This document shows, in pieces, positions 39,326 through 48,046 of a stretch of DNA of 64,000 nucleotides. Position numbers and translations under genes: made by a program. The notes beneath the pieces are model-generated. The model did no database searches. It saw only the letters and a program-made list of their open reading frames with translations, and was not told where the DNA came from. Source of the DNA: an uncultured Latescibacterota bacterium (GTDB lineage: Bacteria; Latescibacterota; UBA2968; UBA8231). The stretch lies in the NCBI GenBank assembly GCA_958295495.1, contig OY282352.1, positions 2,170,001-2,234,000 on the forward strand, written 5' to 3'. Position 1 is the stretch's first letter. Each line of letters opens with the position of its first letter.

Positions 39326-40765
39326 ATGACGCAATTGGTCCAACGGCATGCGTATTTGAACCAAATAGGCTACAAAGGGTTTGCTATTTTCCTGCTGGTC
39401 CAAGTAGCGGTTTTGCTCTGTGTTCTCTTTTTGCCACGCGAACAGGTATTATGGGGCTTGGGGGGAGCGGCGATTCTCGTCGCGTTATTCCTCCTGACCC
39501 TATATCCTTGGCTCGCGATCCCGGCAATCATTGCCACTACAGCCTTGGATTCGGCCGGGCGCGTCATCCAAACAACCGCCCTCGGGGAGCCGGTCACCGG
39601 CTTTCACCTGTCGTTTGTCCTGCTCTGCATCGCGTTAGTCAGCCACATTTTCCTGCAAAAGCGTCGAATTTTCCCACCGCTCGAAATACAAGCACCCCTA
39701 GTGCTGTTTTTAGGTTGTATGGCGGTTTCCCTCACCTATTCGCCCAACCAACCAGAAGCCACGATCAGTTTCTTCCGCATCGTCTTTCTATCCTTGTTTC
39801 TCTATATGACCCAAGTTCTCATCGACTCGCGTCGCGTTCTCAACCTGACGATCGCGTCGCTAGGGGTAGTATTGGCGGGCGCGTCCATTCTAGCCATGTT
39901 CCAGATCATCTCGGAACAATTCTACCTGCCGGCGAGCGTGGTTTCCAGTGTGGGAGCCAATATGCCGCGCGCTTCTGGAACCTATCAAAACCCCAACATC
40001 TTCGGCACCTTTCTCGCCGTGAGTATCCTCTTCATGGCCGGGATTTTCCTAGTGCCCAAGCTGCGCTGGTGGAAACGGCTCCTGTTGCTGCTGGCTATAG
40101 GGCTAGGGACTGGGGCGTTGGTCATCACCTTCAGCCGCGGCAATTGGGTCGCGCTATTGGTGGGTGTGGTCGTGCTGCTGTCTTTGGCAGGTAAGCTGCG
40201 CTACCTCTTTTACGTCACGATAGCGTTTTGCGTCGCTATCTTGGTGGTGAAGAACTACGTCTCTTTTGCCGCGTACATTTTTGAGCGGTTCTATTCTATC
40301 TTCTCGCTATTTGTGGAGTTTGGGGCCGACAGTCGAGCTTCGAGTACAGCGCGGGTTTACTTCGCCATTGCCGGGTTTAAGATGTTCTTGGAGCATCCTT
40401 TGCTCGGGGTCGGATGGCGTGCTTTTCCAGTCGTCTTCCAAGACTACAAGCCAGAAGGTTTCCCCCACTGGCTGCCGACGCGAGAGTCGCATACCCTGTT
40501 TGCGACCATTCTCGCGGAACTCGGGATCGTGGGGCTGCTAGCCGCCATCTGGATCGTCTGGCGCGTCTTGGCTTTTTCCCTCCACCATATAAAGCGCATG
40601 CAGGACGAGTACTTGTGCAGTGTGATGATCGCGCTCGTCGCGATTTTCGTCACCTTCCAAGTCAGCCTCACCTTCACTGGCGAGTTTGCCAACAATTTCT
40701 TGTGGATGTTCACGGGAATCACGTTTGCCGTACCAGCCTTAGAAGAACGCGAGGAGCAACTATGA
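39326..40765 (+). CDS. O-antigen polymerase/ligase family membrane protein
   Basis: A 479-residue polytopic membrane protein with about ten to twelve hydrophobic spans. The Wzy_C/WaaL-like signature is VITFSRGNWVALLVGVVV near 275, followed by a large periplasmic loop (about 325-400) ending GVGWRAFPVVF. Such proteins polymerise or ligate lipid-linked glycans outside the membrane. The stop overlaps the start of the following glycosyltransferase (ATGA). Whether it acts as polymerase or ligase cannot be decided from sequence. Confidence 0.85.
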   Translation: MTQLVQRHAYLNQIGYKGFAIFLLVQVAVLLCVLFLPREQVLWGLGGAAILVALFLLTLYPWLAIPAIIATTALDSAGRVIQTTALGEPVTGFHLSFVLLCIALVSHIFLQKRRIFPPLEIQAPLVLFLGCMAVSLTYSPNQPEATISFFRIVFLSLFLYMTQVLIDSRRVLNLTIASLGVVLAGASILAMFQIISEQFYLPASVVSSVGANMPRASGTYQNPNIFGTFLAVSILFMAGIFLVPKLRWWKRLLLLLAIGLGTGALVITFSRGNWVALLVGVVVLLSLAGKLRYLFYVTIAFCVAILVVKNYVSFAAYIFERFYSIFSLFVEFGADSRASSTARVYFAIAGFKMFLEHPLLGVGWRAFPVVFQDYKPEGFPHWLPTRESHTLFATILAELGIVGLLAAIWIVWRVLAFSLHHIKRMQDEYLCSVMIALVAIFVTFQVSLTFTGEFANNFLWMFTGITFAVPALEEREEQL

Positions 40766-41922
40766 AAGTTTTGGTGCTATCGCACCTCTACCCCAGCGTC
40801 ATATCTAAAATTCACGGAGGTTTCGTCCACAATCAGGTACGCTTCCTCAAAGACCATTGTCAAATACAGGTAGTGGCACCCGTGCCTTGGTTTCCCCTGC
40901 CGGGGTTTGGGTTGTGGAGTGCCTACCGCCATGTCCCACGCCGCGAAGTACTAGACGGAATCGAGGTGCGGCATCCCCGCCGCTTCGCCGTACCACGGCG
41001 GATTCTCTTTACCCAGCAGTGGCGTTTTCATCTCAAGGCTTTGCTCAACGCTGTTGCGGGTATGCCGGACATCATACACGCGCACTGCTCCTATCCCGAC
41101 GGTCGGGCCGCCATTGAGTACGGCTTACAAACCGGTCGGCCCGTAGTCATCACGGTCCACGGTTCCGACACCAAGATCCTGCCCAAGCTCAAGTCCCAAT
41201 GGCGTCAACCGATCGTTGAGGCCCTAACGCAAGCCGCGGCTGTCATCGCCGTCAGCCAAGAGTTGCGCCGCGAGGTTATTCAATTGGGCGTCCCAGCCGA
41301 CAAGGTTCGCTGCATTCCCAACGGCGTTGACTGCCAGCTCTTTTCGGCGACCGGGTCGCACCAGCCCGGTAAAGATGGGTGGCGCTTACTTTATGTGGGC
41401 CGATTTGTCGAGGCAAAGGGATTGCGCGTCTTGCTGGAGGCACTGGCTAAAGTGCGTAGTCAAGGCCGCGATGTCTCGCTGACCTTGATCGGCGGCCACC
41501 CTGCGACCGGGACCGCTCATCCTTTCTTACCTCAAGTCAAGGCATTGAACCTGTCCGAGCATCTGTCGTTTGAGGACGCGGTACCTTGGGAGGAACTACC
41601 CCCCTATATGGCTGCCGCCGATCTGTTCGTCCTGCCCAGTTTCAGCGAGGGCCTGACCACGTCGCTGATCGAGGCTATGGCTTGTGGACTGCCCGTGGTC
41701 GCCACGCGCTGCGGTGGGCCGGAGGAGGTCGTCAATGAGGAGGTCGGACGACTAGTGGCGGTCGGCGACGCCGAGGACTTGGCGGCGGGCATCCTCGCGG
41801 TCTTGGACGAATACGACTGCTACGACCGCGCGGCGATCCGCCGGCAGGCTGAGGAGTGCTACGACTATCGCCGGGTGGCAGCGCGGATACACGCACTGTA
41901 CGAGGAAGTGCTAGCGCGATAA
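40762..41922 (+). CDS. Glycosyltransferase family 4
   Basis: A 386-residue retaining glycosyltransferase with a GT-B fold. The N-terminal acceptor domain contains HGGFVHNQVRFL and IIHAHCSYPDG. The donor domain has LLYVGRFVEAKGL and the EX7E motif in SFSEGLTTSLIEAM. The ATG overlaps the stop of the upstream membrane protein; an upstream in-frame extension is antisense-like noise and was discarded. It likely transfers a hexose from a nucleotide sugar to a lipid-linked intermediate on the cytoplasmic face. Confidence 0.9.
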   Translation: MKVLVLSHLYPSVISKIHGGFVHNQVRFLKDHCQIQVVAPVPWFPLPGFGLWSAYRHVPRREVLDGIEVRHPRRFAVPRRILFTQQWRFHLKALLNAVAGMPDIIHAHCSYPDGRAAIEYGLQTGRPVVITVHGSDTKILPKLKSQWRQPIVEALTQAAAVIAVSQELRREVIQLGVPADKVRCIPNGVDCQLFSATGSHQPGKDGWRLLYVGRFVEAKGLRVLLEALAKVRSQGRDVSLTLIGGHPATGTAHPFLPQVKALNLSEHLSFEDAVPWEELPPYMAAADLFVLPSFSEGLTTSLIEAMACGLPVVATRCGGPEEVVNEEVGRLVAVGDAEDLAAGILAVLDEYDCYDRAAIRRQAEECYDYRRVAARIHALYEEVLAR

Positions 41923-42044
41923 TGTCCGCAGATTCCCAACCTTGGAGCAAAGAAATCCGCTCTCCCCGCCCTTTGGAGCGGATCAAAGCCCTGCTCTGCG
42001 CGACCCGGGATCGCACCTTGTACATCCTACAAAAACCCGCCTGA
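41922..42044 (+). CDS. 40-residue open frame overlapping the glycosyltransferase stop
   Basis: The ATG overlaps the preceding TAA (TAATG), suggesting coupled translation of a short basic peptide starting MSADSQPWSKEIR and ending QKPA. No family is recognised. It could be a real small protein or the first codons of a lost gene. A hairpin follows 25 bases later. Confidence 0.35.
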   Translation: MSADSQPWSKEIRSPRPLERIKALLCATRDRTLYILQKPA

Positions 42045-42068
42045 CGCTAGACGCGGCTAATCCCGTGC

Positions 42069-42085
42069 ACCGTGCGGCGCACGGT
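42069..42085 (+). terminator. Short hairpin after the glycosyltransferase group
   Basis: ACCGTGC-GGC-GCACGGT is a perfect 7-bp stem with a 3-base loop, followed by an A/T-rich stretch without a T-run. It lies between two parts of the polysaccharide run and may partially end the upstream transcript. The A/T-rich 42086-42140 beyond it may hold a promoter for the next gene. Confidence 0.4.
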
Positions 42086-42162
42086 TGCATAAATAACTAC
42101 AAATGACGAAAATATAACGAGATAAGATATGTCGTAACACTGTTTTCTACTGCTGGATTTCC

Positions 42163-43302
42163 ATGCTCATTGCCGTTTTTTGGGCCGCATTATTCCTCGT
42201 CGTCTATATCTATCTAATCTATCCGGTTTTGCTCTGGCTCTTAGCGGCTGGCCGCAAGATGCCCGAGTATGCGCCGCTCGGCGAATGGCCCACAACATCG
42301 CTGATCATTGCCGCGCACAATGAAGAAGCCACCTTGTGCGCCAAGCTAGAAAACGCGCTGGCCATGGATTATCCGGCCGAGCGGCTCGACATCATCGTCG
42401 TCTCAGACGCCTCGACCGATGGCACCGACCGCATTGCCGCCGAATTCGCCGAGCGCGGGGTGCGGCTACACCGGCAGGCGGTGCGCGGTGGCAAGACCGA
42501 GGCGCAAAACGCGGGTGTGCGCTTGGCGCGGGGGCAGTTCCTCGCGTTTTCAGACGCCAACAGCATGTACGCGCCCAGTGCGCTCAAGCGGCTGTTGGCA
42601 CCTTTTGCCGACGAGCAGATCGGCTGCGTCTGCGGCGAGCTGCAATACGCCAACCCAGACGATCAAGGCGCCAGCAAAGGCGAAGGCTTGTACTGGCGCT
42701 ACGAGCAGTTTCTCAAGTGCCGGGAGAGTCTGCTCAGTTCCACGCTGGGTGCCAATGGGGCGATCTACGCGCTCCGGCGCGAGCTGTTCGTCGAGCTGCA
42801 CGGCGACATTATCAGCGACTTTGTCGCGCCCCTGCACGCATGGCGGCGCGGCTTTCGCATCGCATACGAACCAATGGCCGTTGCCACCGAGTACAGCAGC
42901 GTCCGCTTTGGCGACGAGTTTCGCCGTCGCCGCCGCATTGTCTCGCGTGCGCTCTACGGGCTGTGGACCGAGGCCGGTGTGCTCAACCCGTTTGCACACT
43001 TTTTTTTTGCGTTTCAGATGTTTTCCCACAAGCTGCTCCGCTGGCTCGTGCCGGTGTGGCTGTTGGTGGTGCTCGCAGTCAATGTTCCGTTGGCCGCGAT
43101 CGACTACTACGGCCTCTTGCTCGCGCTGCAAGTGGCTTTCTACGGCTTGGCCGCCTTGGGCCTCTTGCTGCCGGAGCGGCTCGGGCGCTGTTGGCTCTTC
43201 TATGTGCCGGCCTATTTCACCGCCACCAATTTGGGCACCTTGCTGGGGTGGCTGAGCTTCCTAACAGGTCGCCGCCACCGCGTCTGGCAACCCACGCGCT
43301 AG
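42163..43302 (+). CDS. Membrane glycosyltransferase family 2
   Basis: A 379-residue GT2 enzyme with an N-terminal span (LFLVVYIYLIYPVLLWLL) and three C-terminal spans after residue 285. The GT-A domain shows TSLIIAAHNEEATL, VVSDASTDGTD, and FSDANSMY at the metal-binding position, with a RRRRIVSRAL segment in place of the QxxRW motif. This layout is typical of processive or polyprenyl-linked polysaccharide synthases. It is followed by the sugar transferase after seven bases. Confidence 0.88.
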   Translation: MLIAVFWAALFLVVYIYLIYPVLLWLLAAGRKMPEYAPLGEWPTTSLIIAAHNEEATLCAKLENALAMDYPAERLDIIVVSDASTDGTDRIAAEFAERGVRLHRQAVRGGKTEAQNAGVRLARGQFLAFSDANSMYAPSALKRLLAPFADEQIGCVCGELQYANPDDQGASKGEGLYWRYEQFLKCRESLLSSTLGANGAIYALRRELFVELHGDIISDFVAPLHAWRRGFRIAYEPMAVATEYSSVRFGDEFRRRRRIVSRALYGLWTEAGVLNPFAHFFFAFQMFSHKLLRWLVPVWLLVVLAVNVPLAAIDYYGLLLALQVAFYGLAALGLLLPERLGRCWLFYVPAYFTATNLGTLLGWLSFLTGRRHRVWQPTR

Positions 43303-43309
43303 AGCGTTT

Positions 43310-44764
43310 ATGTCGCGCCTAAAACGCATTGTCCTGCTGCTGTTGAGCGACACTGCCGCCGTCAGTTTGGCGTCGGTGTTCTTTTTGTGGATGAAGTTGG
43401 CCGGTGGTGCGCTGGAGACCGTCCGCCACAATTATGAGCGACTCTATCCAGACGCGGTGGATGGGCCGACCTTCTGGCATGCGCTGGGCTATTACGCGGA
43501 CGTGTTGCCGCTGATAAGCGGCTGCTGGCTGCTGCTGTTCCTGTTCTTTGGCTTCTACCAATCCTCGCCCTCTAACTCGCGCTTCGACGAAATTTTCGAG
43601 GTCGTCAAGGTAGTAACCTTGGGCATCTTGCTGGCCATGGTCGCCACCTTTGACCGCGACATCCGCCTCACTCGGCTGCTGGTCTTGTTCTACTGGCTGG
43701 GTATGGTCGCGCTGGTGGCGGGTGGGCGGGTGCTGGTGCGCAACTTTGAGCGGCAGCTCTTGCTGCGCGGCATTGGCCTCCGGCGCACGGCTATCGTGGG
43801 CGTGGATGCGCGCGGCCTCCGGCTGTTGCGCGCGTTGCGCGCGGCACCGGCTCAAGGGTATGAGGTCATGGGCTTTGTGCGGGCGCGCGGCGAGAAAGCG
43901 CGCCGGGCCATTGACGGCCTGCCCATACTCGGCGAGATAGGTGACCTGCGGACTATCCTCGCAGCCGAGGGCATTGAGGCCGTGCTCATCGCCTTGCAAT
44001 CCAATTCTCACGAAGAGATCATGCAGATCGTCGAGGAGGCCGAGGGGCTGCCGGTTTCCTTCGGCATCACGCCCGACCTGTACGACATTGTGACCGGCCA
44101 CGTGCGCACGACGCAGATTTACGGCGTGCCGCTGATGGAGCTCAAGCCCGAGTTGATGCCGGCTTGGCAGCGGACGGTCAAGCGGCTCATTGACGTGGTG
44201 GTGGCCGTCGCCGTGCTCGCGGGCTTGGCCCCGTTGTGGCTATTGGTGGCCGCGGCGATCAAACTGACCTCCACCGGGCCGGTTTTCTTTCGCCAAGAGC
44301 GCGTCGGCGCGGGGGGCCGGACCTTTGCGATGCTCAAATTTCGCTCGATGTACGTGGATGCCGAGGAGAAGACCGGCCCGGTGTGGGCCAAGGGTGCAGA
44401 CCCGCGAGTTACCCTGGTTGGTCGGGTGCTGCGCGCCCTGCACTTAGACGAAATTCCCCAGTGCATCAACTTCCTGCGCGGCGACATGAGCTTGGTCGGC
44501 CCGCGGCCCGAACGCCCGTTTTTCGTCGAACAGTTCAAGAAGCAGATTCCCTTGTACATGCGGCGTTTTAACGTCAAGCCCGGCCTGTTGGGCTGGGCCC
44601 AGTCCAAGCACGAGTTCGATCTCGATTCCAAGGACGTGGTGGGCATTGCCCGCGAGCGACTGGAGTACGATTTCTACTACATCGAGAACATGTCGCTCAA
44701 GCTGGACTTCAAGATCATGCTGCAAACGGTGTGGTTCGTGCTGACAGGCAAGAGTACGCGCTGA
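43310..44764 (+). CDS. Polyprenyl glycosylphosphotransferase (undecaprenyl-phosphate sugar transferase)
   Basis: A 484-residue WbaP/EpsE-type enzyme that starts lipid-linked glycan synthesis by moving a sugar 1-phosphate to undecaprenyl phosphate. It has four N-terminal spans within the first 135 residues, a CoA-binding-like middle domain (RRTAIVGVDARGLRLLRAL), then the bacterial sugar transferase domain with RVGAGGRTFAMLKFRSM, LHLDEIPQ and LSLVGPRPERPFF-like SLVGPRPERPF. Length and order are standard. It closes the polysaccharide run. Confidence 0.92.
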   Translation: MSRLKRIVLLLLSDTAAVSLASVFFLWMKLAGGALETVRHNYERLYPDAVDGPTFWHALGYYADVLPLISGCWLLLFLFFGFYQSSPSNSRFDEIFEVVKVVTLGILLAMVATFDRDIRLTRLLVLFYWLGMVALVAGGRVLVRNFERQLLLRGIGLRRTAIVGVDARGLRLLRALRAAPAQGYEVMGFVRARGEKARRAIDGLPILGEIGDLRTILAAEGIEAVLIALQSNSHEEIMQIVEEAEGLPVSFGITPDLYDIVTGHVRTTQIYGVPLMELKPELMPAWQRTVKRLIDVVVAVAVLAGLAPLWLLVAAAIKLTSTGPVFFRQERVGAGGRTFAMLKFRSMYVDAEEKTGPVWAKGADPRVTLVGRVLRALHLDEIPQCINFLRGDMSLVGPRPERPFFVEQFKKQIPLYMRRFNVKPGLLGWAQSKHEFDLDSKDVVGIARERLEYDFYYIENMSLKLDFKIMLQTVWFVLTGKSTR

Positions 44765-44774
44765 TTGACGGCGC

Positions 44775-44940
44775 AATGGTGCAAGCGGTCTCCCTTCTCG
44801 CGCTTGCGAACCAAACAGCGAGATCACTTCGCGCAATGCCTGTCGCACAAAGGCATTGCCCGCTTCCAGCCGCTCAGCCAGTTCCTCTCGCGTGTACGCC
44901 ACCACATTGACGCCCACTCCTATACCCGCCGGTTGGTAGC
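44775..44940 (-). pseudogene. Nucleotidyltransferase C-terminal fragment
   Basis: On the minus strand GIGVGVNVVAYTREELAERL, then GNAFVRQALREVISLFGS, matches the end of MNT/KNTase-like nucleotidyltransferase domain proteins, where VDVVVYTPEEL and the helix ending VLYG are conserved. The catalytic GSxxxGxxxxxSDxD part is absent and the frame has no suitable start. A relic between the polysaccharide run and the following minus-strand genes. Confidence 0.5.
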
Positions 44941-44996
44941 GTACCGTTCGTTGCAAAAACGGATCGACACTATGGCTGACGGCAATCGGCCCTACC

Positions 44997-45362
44997 TCAC
45001 GCCTTGAGCGCCAGATGGACGAGTGCCCAGACGCGGCCTTGTTCAACCCTCCCAGCTAGGCGCAGCCAGCCGCCGTAGTGCGACACCCGCACAAAGGACA
45101 GCAGCAGCGGCATATTATCATGATGAAATATGAAGAAACGACCCCCCGATCTTTCTTCGTACCAGTGGATGCCGTCGGGCGATATTTGCACCGTTAGATC
45201 GACCTGAATCGGATTGTGTGAATTCGCCGCTTCAGCGCGGAGGATCCGCACGAAGAAAATTGCCTCGTGGCTCCAGCCCACCTCGTACGGCTCGGTGGCA
45301 AAGTCGCCCTCCCAGCGCTGATTGCGCTCCACGACGGCGGTGTGGCTCTGTCGCATATTCAT
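44997..45362 (-). CDS. Hypothetical protein coupled to the gene at 45359
   Basis: A 121-residue soluble protein, probably beta-rich (EAIFFVRILRAEA, VQISPDGIHWYEE), with no signal peptide. Its ATG overlaps the stop of the upstream 286-residue gene (ATGA) and GGGGAG lies upstream, so both are expressed together. The ISPDGIHW segment resembles carbohydrate-binding or beta-sandwich repeats. Family not recognised. Confidence 0.7.
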   Translation of the reverse strand: MNMRQSHTAVVERNQRWEGDFATEPYEVGWSHEAIFFVRILRAEAANSHNPIQVDLTVQISPDGIHWYEERSGGRFFIFHHDNMPLLLSFVRVSHYGGWLRLAGRVEQGRVWALVHLALKA

Positions 45363-46219
45363 TTCGCAAACTCCCCGGATAACAACACCGAGTCAATATA
45401 GAGGAAGGCCCGCTTATCCACGTCGGCTTCGACCCAGAAGGCCGCGTTGAGCATACACCACAGGTTGGCCATAGCCGGCAATTCAATGCAGTGCATACCC
45501 TCCGGCCCAAAGGTGCGGTCGTTGCACTGAAACCCGGTGAAGGCTCGCTTTGTTAGGTCTAAGCCGACGCGCAGATAGTGCCAGTTTACTTTGGTGGCGA
45601 TCTCGTTGTAGCACAAAAGCTGCGGCTCGCCCGGCACGTCCTCCCAGCCCTCTGGCCCCAAGTGGAAATGCGACGCGGTCTTGCCGCTCTGGCCAATGGG
45701 CTGCACCGAGCGGGTGGCGGGCTTGGTCTGCCAGCGTCCCCAGCGCTGGCCGCCCTCGCCGTTGAGGTAGCGCAAGTGAGGCATCCAGCGCCGCCCTTGG
45801 GGGGTGCCGTCCTGCACGTCGAAGAGCAGGCCCCAAGCGCGTACATCCATTTCGCCCAGCTCGAGTTCAGAGGCTTCGGGCTTGAACGCGAAATAGCACT
45901 CTAACTGCACCTTGCCCAGTGCCCGGAAGGTGTGCCGCTTGATGCCTACGGCGAGGCCGCCGGCCTGTGGGCGGGTGGCCAGCTTGAGGGCATAGGTGCC
46001 CTCCATTGAGCCGGCCGTGCCGGTGTCCCACATCGTCAGGTTGCTCAACATGGGGGGCCGCAGGTCTTGGTAGTCGGGCAGCATGGTGTCGAGCGAGTCC
46101 TCGTAATTGCCGATTAGTCCAGTCCAGCCGTTCAGCCCTGAGTCGAAATCGTCGTAGCACAAAATGCGTACGAGGGGGTCAAAGCGGCTCAACCGAGGGT
46201 TGGTTAGCAATGGTTCCAT
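45359..46219 (-). CDS. Hypothetical protein, likely beta-sandwich
   Basis: A 286-residue protein with no signal peptide. Segments such as YDDFDSGLNGWTGLIGNYED and GTYALKLATRP look like concanavalin/jelly-roll carbohydrate-binding modules in which a DDF..G..GW opening is common. GGAG precedes the ATG with six bases. It is coupled to the small partner at 44997. The HpcH aldolase gene lies 45 bases upstream on the same strand, so all three may form an operon for sugar-acid use. I do not recognise a named family. Confidence 0.7.
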   Translation of the reverse strand: MEPLLTNPRLSRFDPLVRILCYDDFDSGLNGWTGLIGNYEDSLDTMLPDYQDLRPPMLSNLTMWDTGTAGSMEGTYALKLATRPQAGGLAVGIKRHTFRALGKVQLECYFAFKPEASELELGEMDVRAWGLLFDVQDGTPQGRRWMPHLRYLNGEGGQRWGRWQTKPATRSVQPIGQSGKTASHFHLGPEGWEDVPGEPQLLCYNEIATKVNWHYLRVGLDLTKRAFTGFQCNDRTFGPEGMHCIELPAMANLWCMLNAAFWVEADVDKRAFLYIDSVLLSGEFAK

Positions 46220-46264
46220 AGGATGCTCCGGTGTCGGGGTGGATGAGGATTGCGAGAAGTTGGT

Positions 46265-47038
46265 TTAGACGCCTCGCGGATTGGCGCGCAGGGTTTGGAG
46301 GTAGCTATCGAGGACTTGTACGCCGTAGCGCAGGGCATTGCCGACGTTGAGGAAGCGATACCCCCAGCGAATTTTTTCTTGGATCTGGTCTAATTCCGAC
46401 AGCGTAGTGCCCACGGCGATCCCGGTGTCGGCTAGCTGTTGCGGCACATCGCGCATGATTTCCTGCACTTGCCGCGACTCGGTATTGGTGATCGTCCCCA
46501 CGGTTGCCGACAGGTCCAACGGCCCGACGAAAAGCACGTCAATGCCGGGCACGCGCTTGATTTCGTCCAAATTGTCGTAGGCCCGCTGGCTTTCGAGTTG
46601 GAGGACGACGAGCGTCTCCTCGTTGGCGGTTTTGATGACCTCGTTCCAGTCCGCGCCCGCGACTTGGGTCCACATGGGCGAGAGGCCGCGCCGTCCTTCG
46701 GGTGCGTAGCGGGCGGCCTCGACCGCGGCGGCCGCTTCTGCGGCCGTATCGACTTGGGGCACCATCACGGCCACGGCACCCGCGTCGTACGCCTTCTTGA
46801 TCAGGGCGGGGTCGTTCCACGCCACGCGCACCATGGGCGCGACTCCGCGCATCCGCGCCAGCACCAAAATTGAGTCGAGTGCTTCGGTGGCGTGGGGCAT
46901 GTGCTCGGTGTCGGCCCAGAGGAAATCGGGACCGGTGGCGATGATTGACCCGGCCACGTGTGGGGTGGGGGCCGACAGGCTGGTGCCGAGGATGATTTCG
47001 CCGCTGCACAAACGCGCTTTTAGGTCGTTGGGATACAT
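46265..47038 (-). CDS. HpcH/HpaI family aldolase
   Basis: A 257-residue class II aldolase of the HpcH/GarL/RhmA group that cleaves 2-keto-3-deoxy acids to pyruvate and an aldehyde. DTEHM (near 45) carries the general base histidine, VLQLES (near 149) the metal-binding glutamate, and FVGPLDLSA (near 175) the metal-binding aspartate. Length is standard. Mannonate dehydratase-type genes elsewhere in the window would supply 2-keto-3-deoxygluconate, a plausible substrate. Confidence 0.88.
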   Translation of the reverse strand: MYPNDLKARLCSGEIILGTSLSAPTPHVAGSIIATGPDFLWADTEHMPHATEALDSILVLARMRGVAPMVRVAWNDPALIKKAYDAGAVAVMVPQVDTAAEAAAAVEAARYAPEGRRGLSPMWTQVAGADWNEVIKTANEETLVVLQLESQRAYDNLDEIKRVPGIDVLFVGPLDLSATVGTITNTESRQVQEIMRDVPQQLADTGIAVGTTLSELDQIQEKIRWGYRFLNVGNALRYGVQVLDSYLQTLRANPRGV

Positions 47039-47055
47039 GGATAGCTCCGTGAGAG

Positions 47056-47865
47056 TTAGCCGTACAGTGAGTAGAAGATGAGGCCGCCGAGCACGATGCG
47101 ATAGGCGGCAAACGAGTAGGTGCCGTGGCGGAGGAGGAAGCGGAGGAGGAAGCCGATGGACAGGTAGCCGCTAATGGCCGCGGCGAGGATCCCCAGTACC
47201 AAACTCAGCAGTCCAGTACCGCCTAGACCTCCTTCGAGCAGGGCGAATAGTTGCAGGAGGCCGCTGGCACCAATGGCCGGCAGGCCGAGCAAAAAGGAGA
47301 AGCGCGCGGCGTTTTGGCGCTGGAGGCCCGCGAAAAGCCCGCCCATGATGGTTGAACCCGACCGCGAACACCCGGGAATCAGGGCGAGAGCTTGGCACAG
47401 GCCAATGAACTGGATGGACCAGAAGCCGAGCTCCTGCATGGTGCGCTCGCGCCGCCCCACGCGCTCGGCCAGCAACAAAAACAGCGCGAGGACGATCAAG
47501 CTCGCGGCGATGAGGGGGAGTTGGCGGGCCTCGGTCTCGATAAAGTCGCGTCCCCCGAGGCCGAGCACGGCAATGGGCACGGTACCCACGGCAATGGACC
47601 ACGCCATGCGGCAGTCTGGGCTGTGGTTGAAGTTGCGGTGCATCACCCCTTGCAGCGCGGCCACGACCAGCCTTTTGACATCGGCCGTGAAATACGCGAA
47701 TACGGCCGCGAGCGTTCCCAGTTGGATCACCGCGGAAAACGCCGCGCCTGGATCGTCCCAGCCGAGAAAATGGGGCACTACCCGCAGATGGGCCGTGCTG
47801 CTGATGGGCAAGAATTCGGTCAGACCTTGAACTAGGCCTAAGATGAGTGCTTGTAGCCACTGCAT
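47056..47865 (-). CDS. uppP: Undecaprenyl-diphosphatase
   Basis: A 269-residue BacA/UppP membrane phosphatase recycling undecaprenyl diphosphate for cell wall and polysaccharide synthesis. Motif 1 is GLTEFLPISSTAHL and motif 2 is IPGCSRSGSTIMGG, both with the catalytic glutamate, serine and arginine residues; about seven spans. The ATG at 47865 begins the conserved MQWLQALILGLVQGLTEF; a longer frame upstream was rejected. It complements the polyprenyl-linked polysaccharide genes at 37979-44764. Confidence 0.93.
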   Translation of the reverse strand: MQWLQALILGLVQGLTEFLPISSTAHLRVVPHFLGWDDPGAAFSAVIQLGTLAAVFAYFTADVKRLVVAALQGVMHRNFNHSPDCRMAWSIAVGTVPIAVLGLGGRDFIETEARQLPLIAASLIVLALFLLLAERVGRRERTMQELGFWSIQFIGLCQALALIPGCSRSGSTIMGGLFAGLQRQNAARFSFLLGLPAIGASGLLQLFALLEGGLGGTGLLSLVLGILAAAISGYLSIGFLLRFLLRHGTYSFAAYRIVLGGLIFYSLYG

Positions 47866-47996
47866 AGAAGGGTTTAAGCTAACCGCCGCCGCTCGCCCAG
47901 ACAAGGACGGATCGTCCCGCTCGTCCCTTGACAAAAACGCGGGCCGATGTGCAGAATACCTAGCGTCGGCAGGCCGCAGGGGCCATGACTGATATA

Positions 47997-48015
47997 GGCG
48001 TCCTTTGTGGACGCC
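47997..48015. repeat. GGCGTCC hairpin of a dispersed-repeat type
   Basis: GGCGTCC-TTTGT-GGACGCC followed by CCTAC: a 7-bp perfect stem in the gap between divergent genes. The GTAGGGGCGTCC form is reminiscent of short palindromic intergenic repeats scattered in several environmental genomes. Only one copy is seen here. Confidence 0.5.
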
Positions 48016-48046
48016 CCTACCTCATAGCCGATTTTTGGGAGACGCC

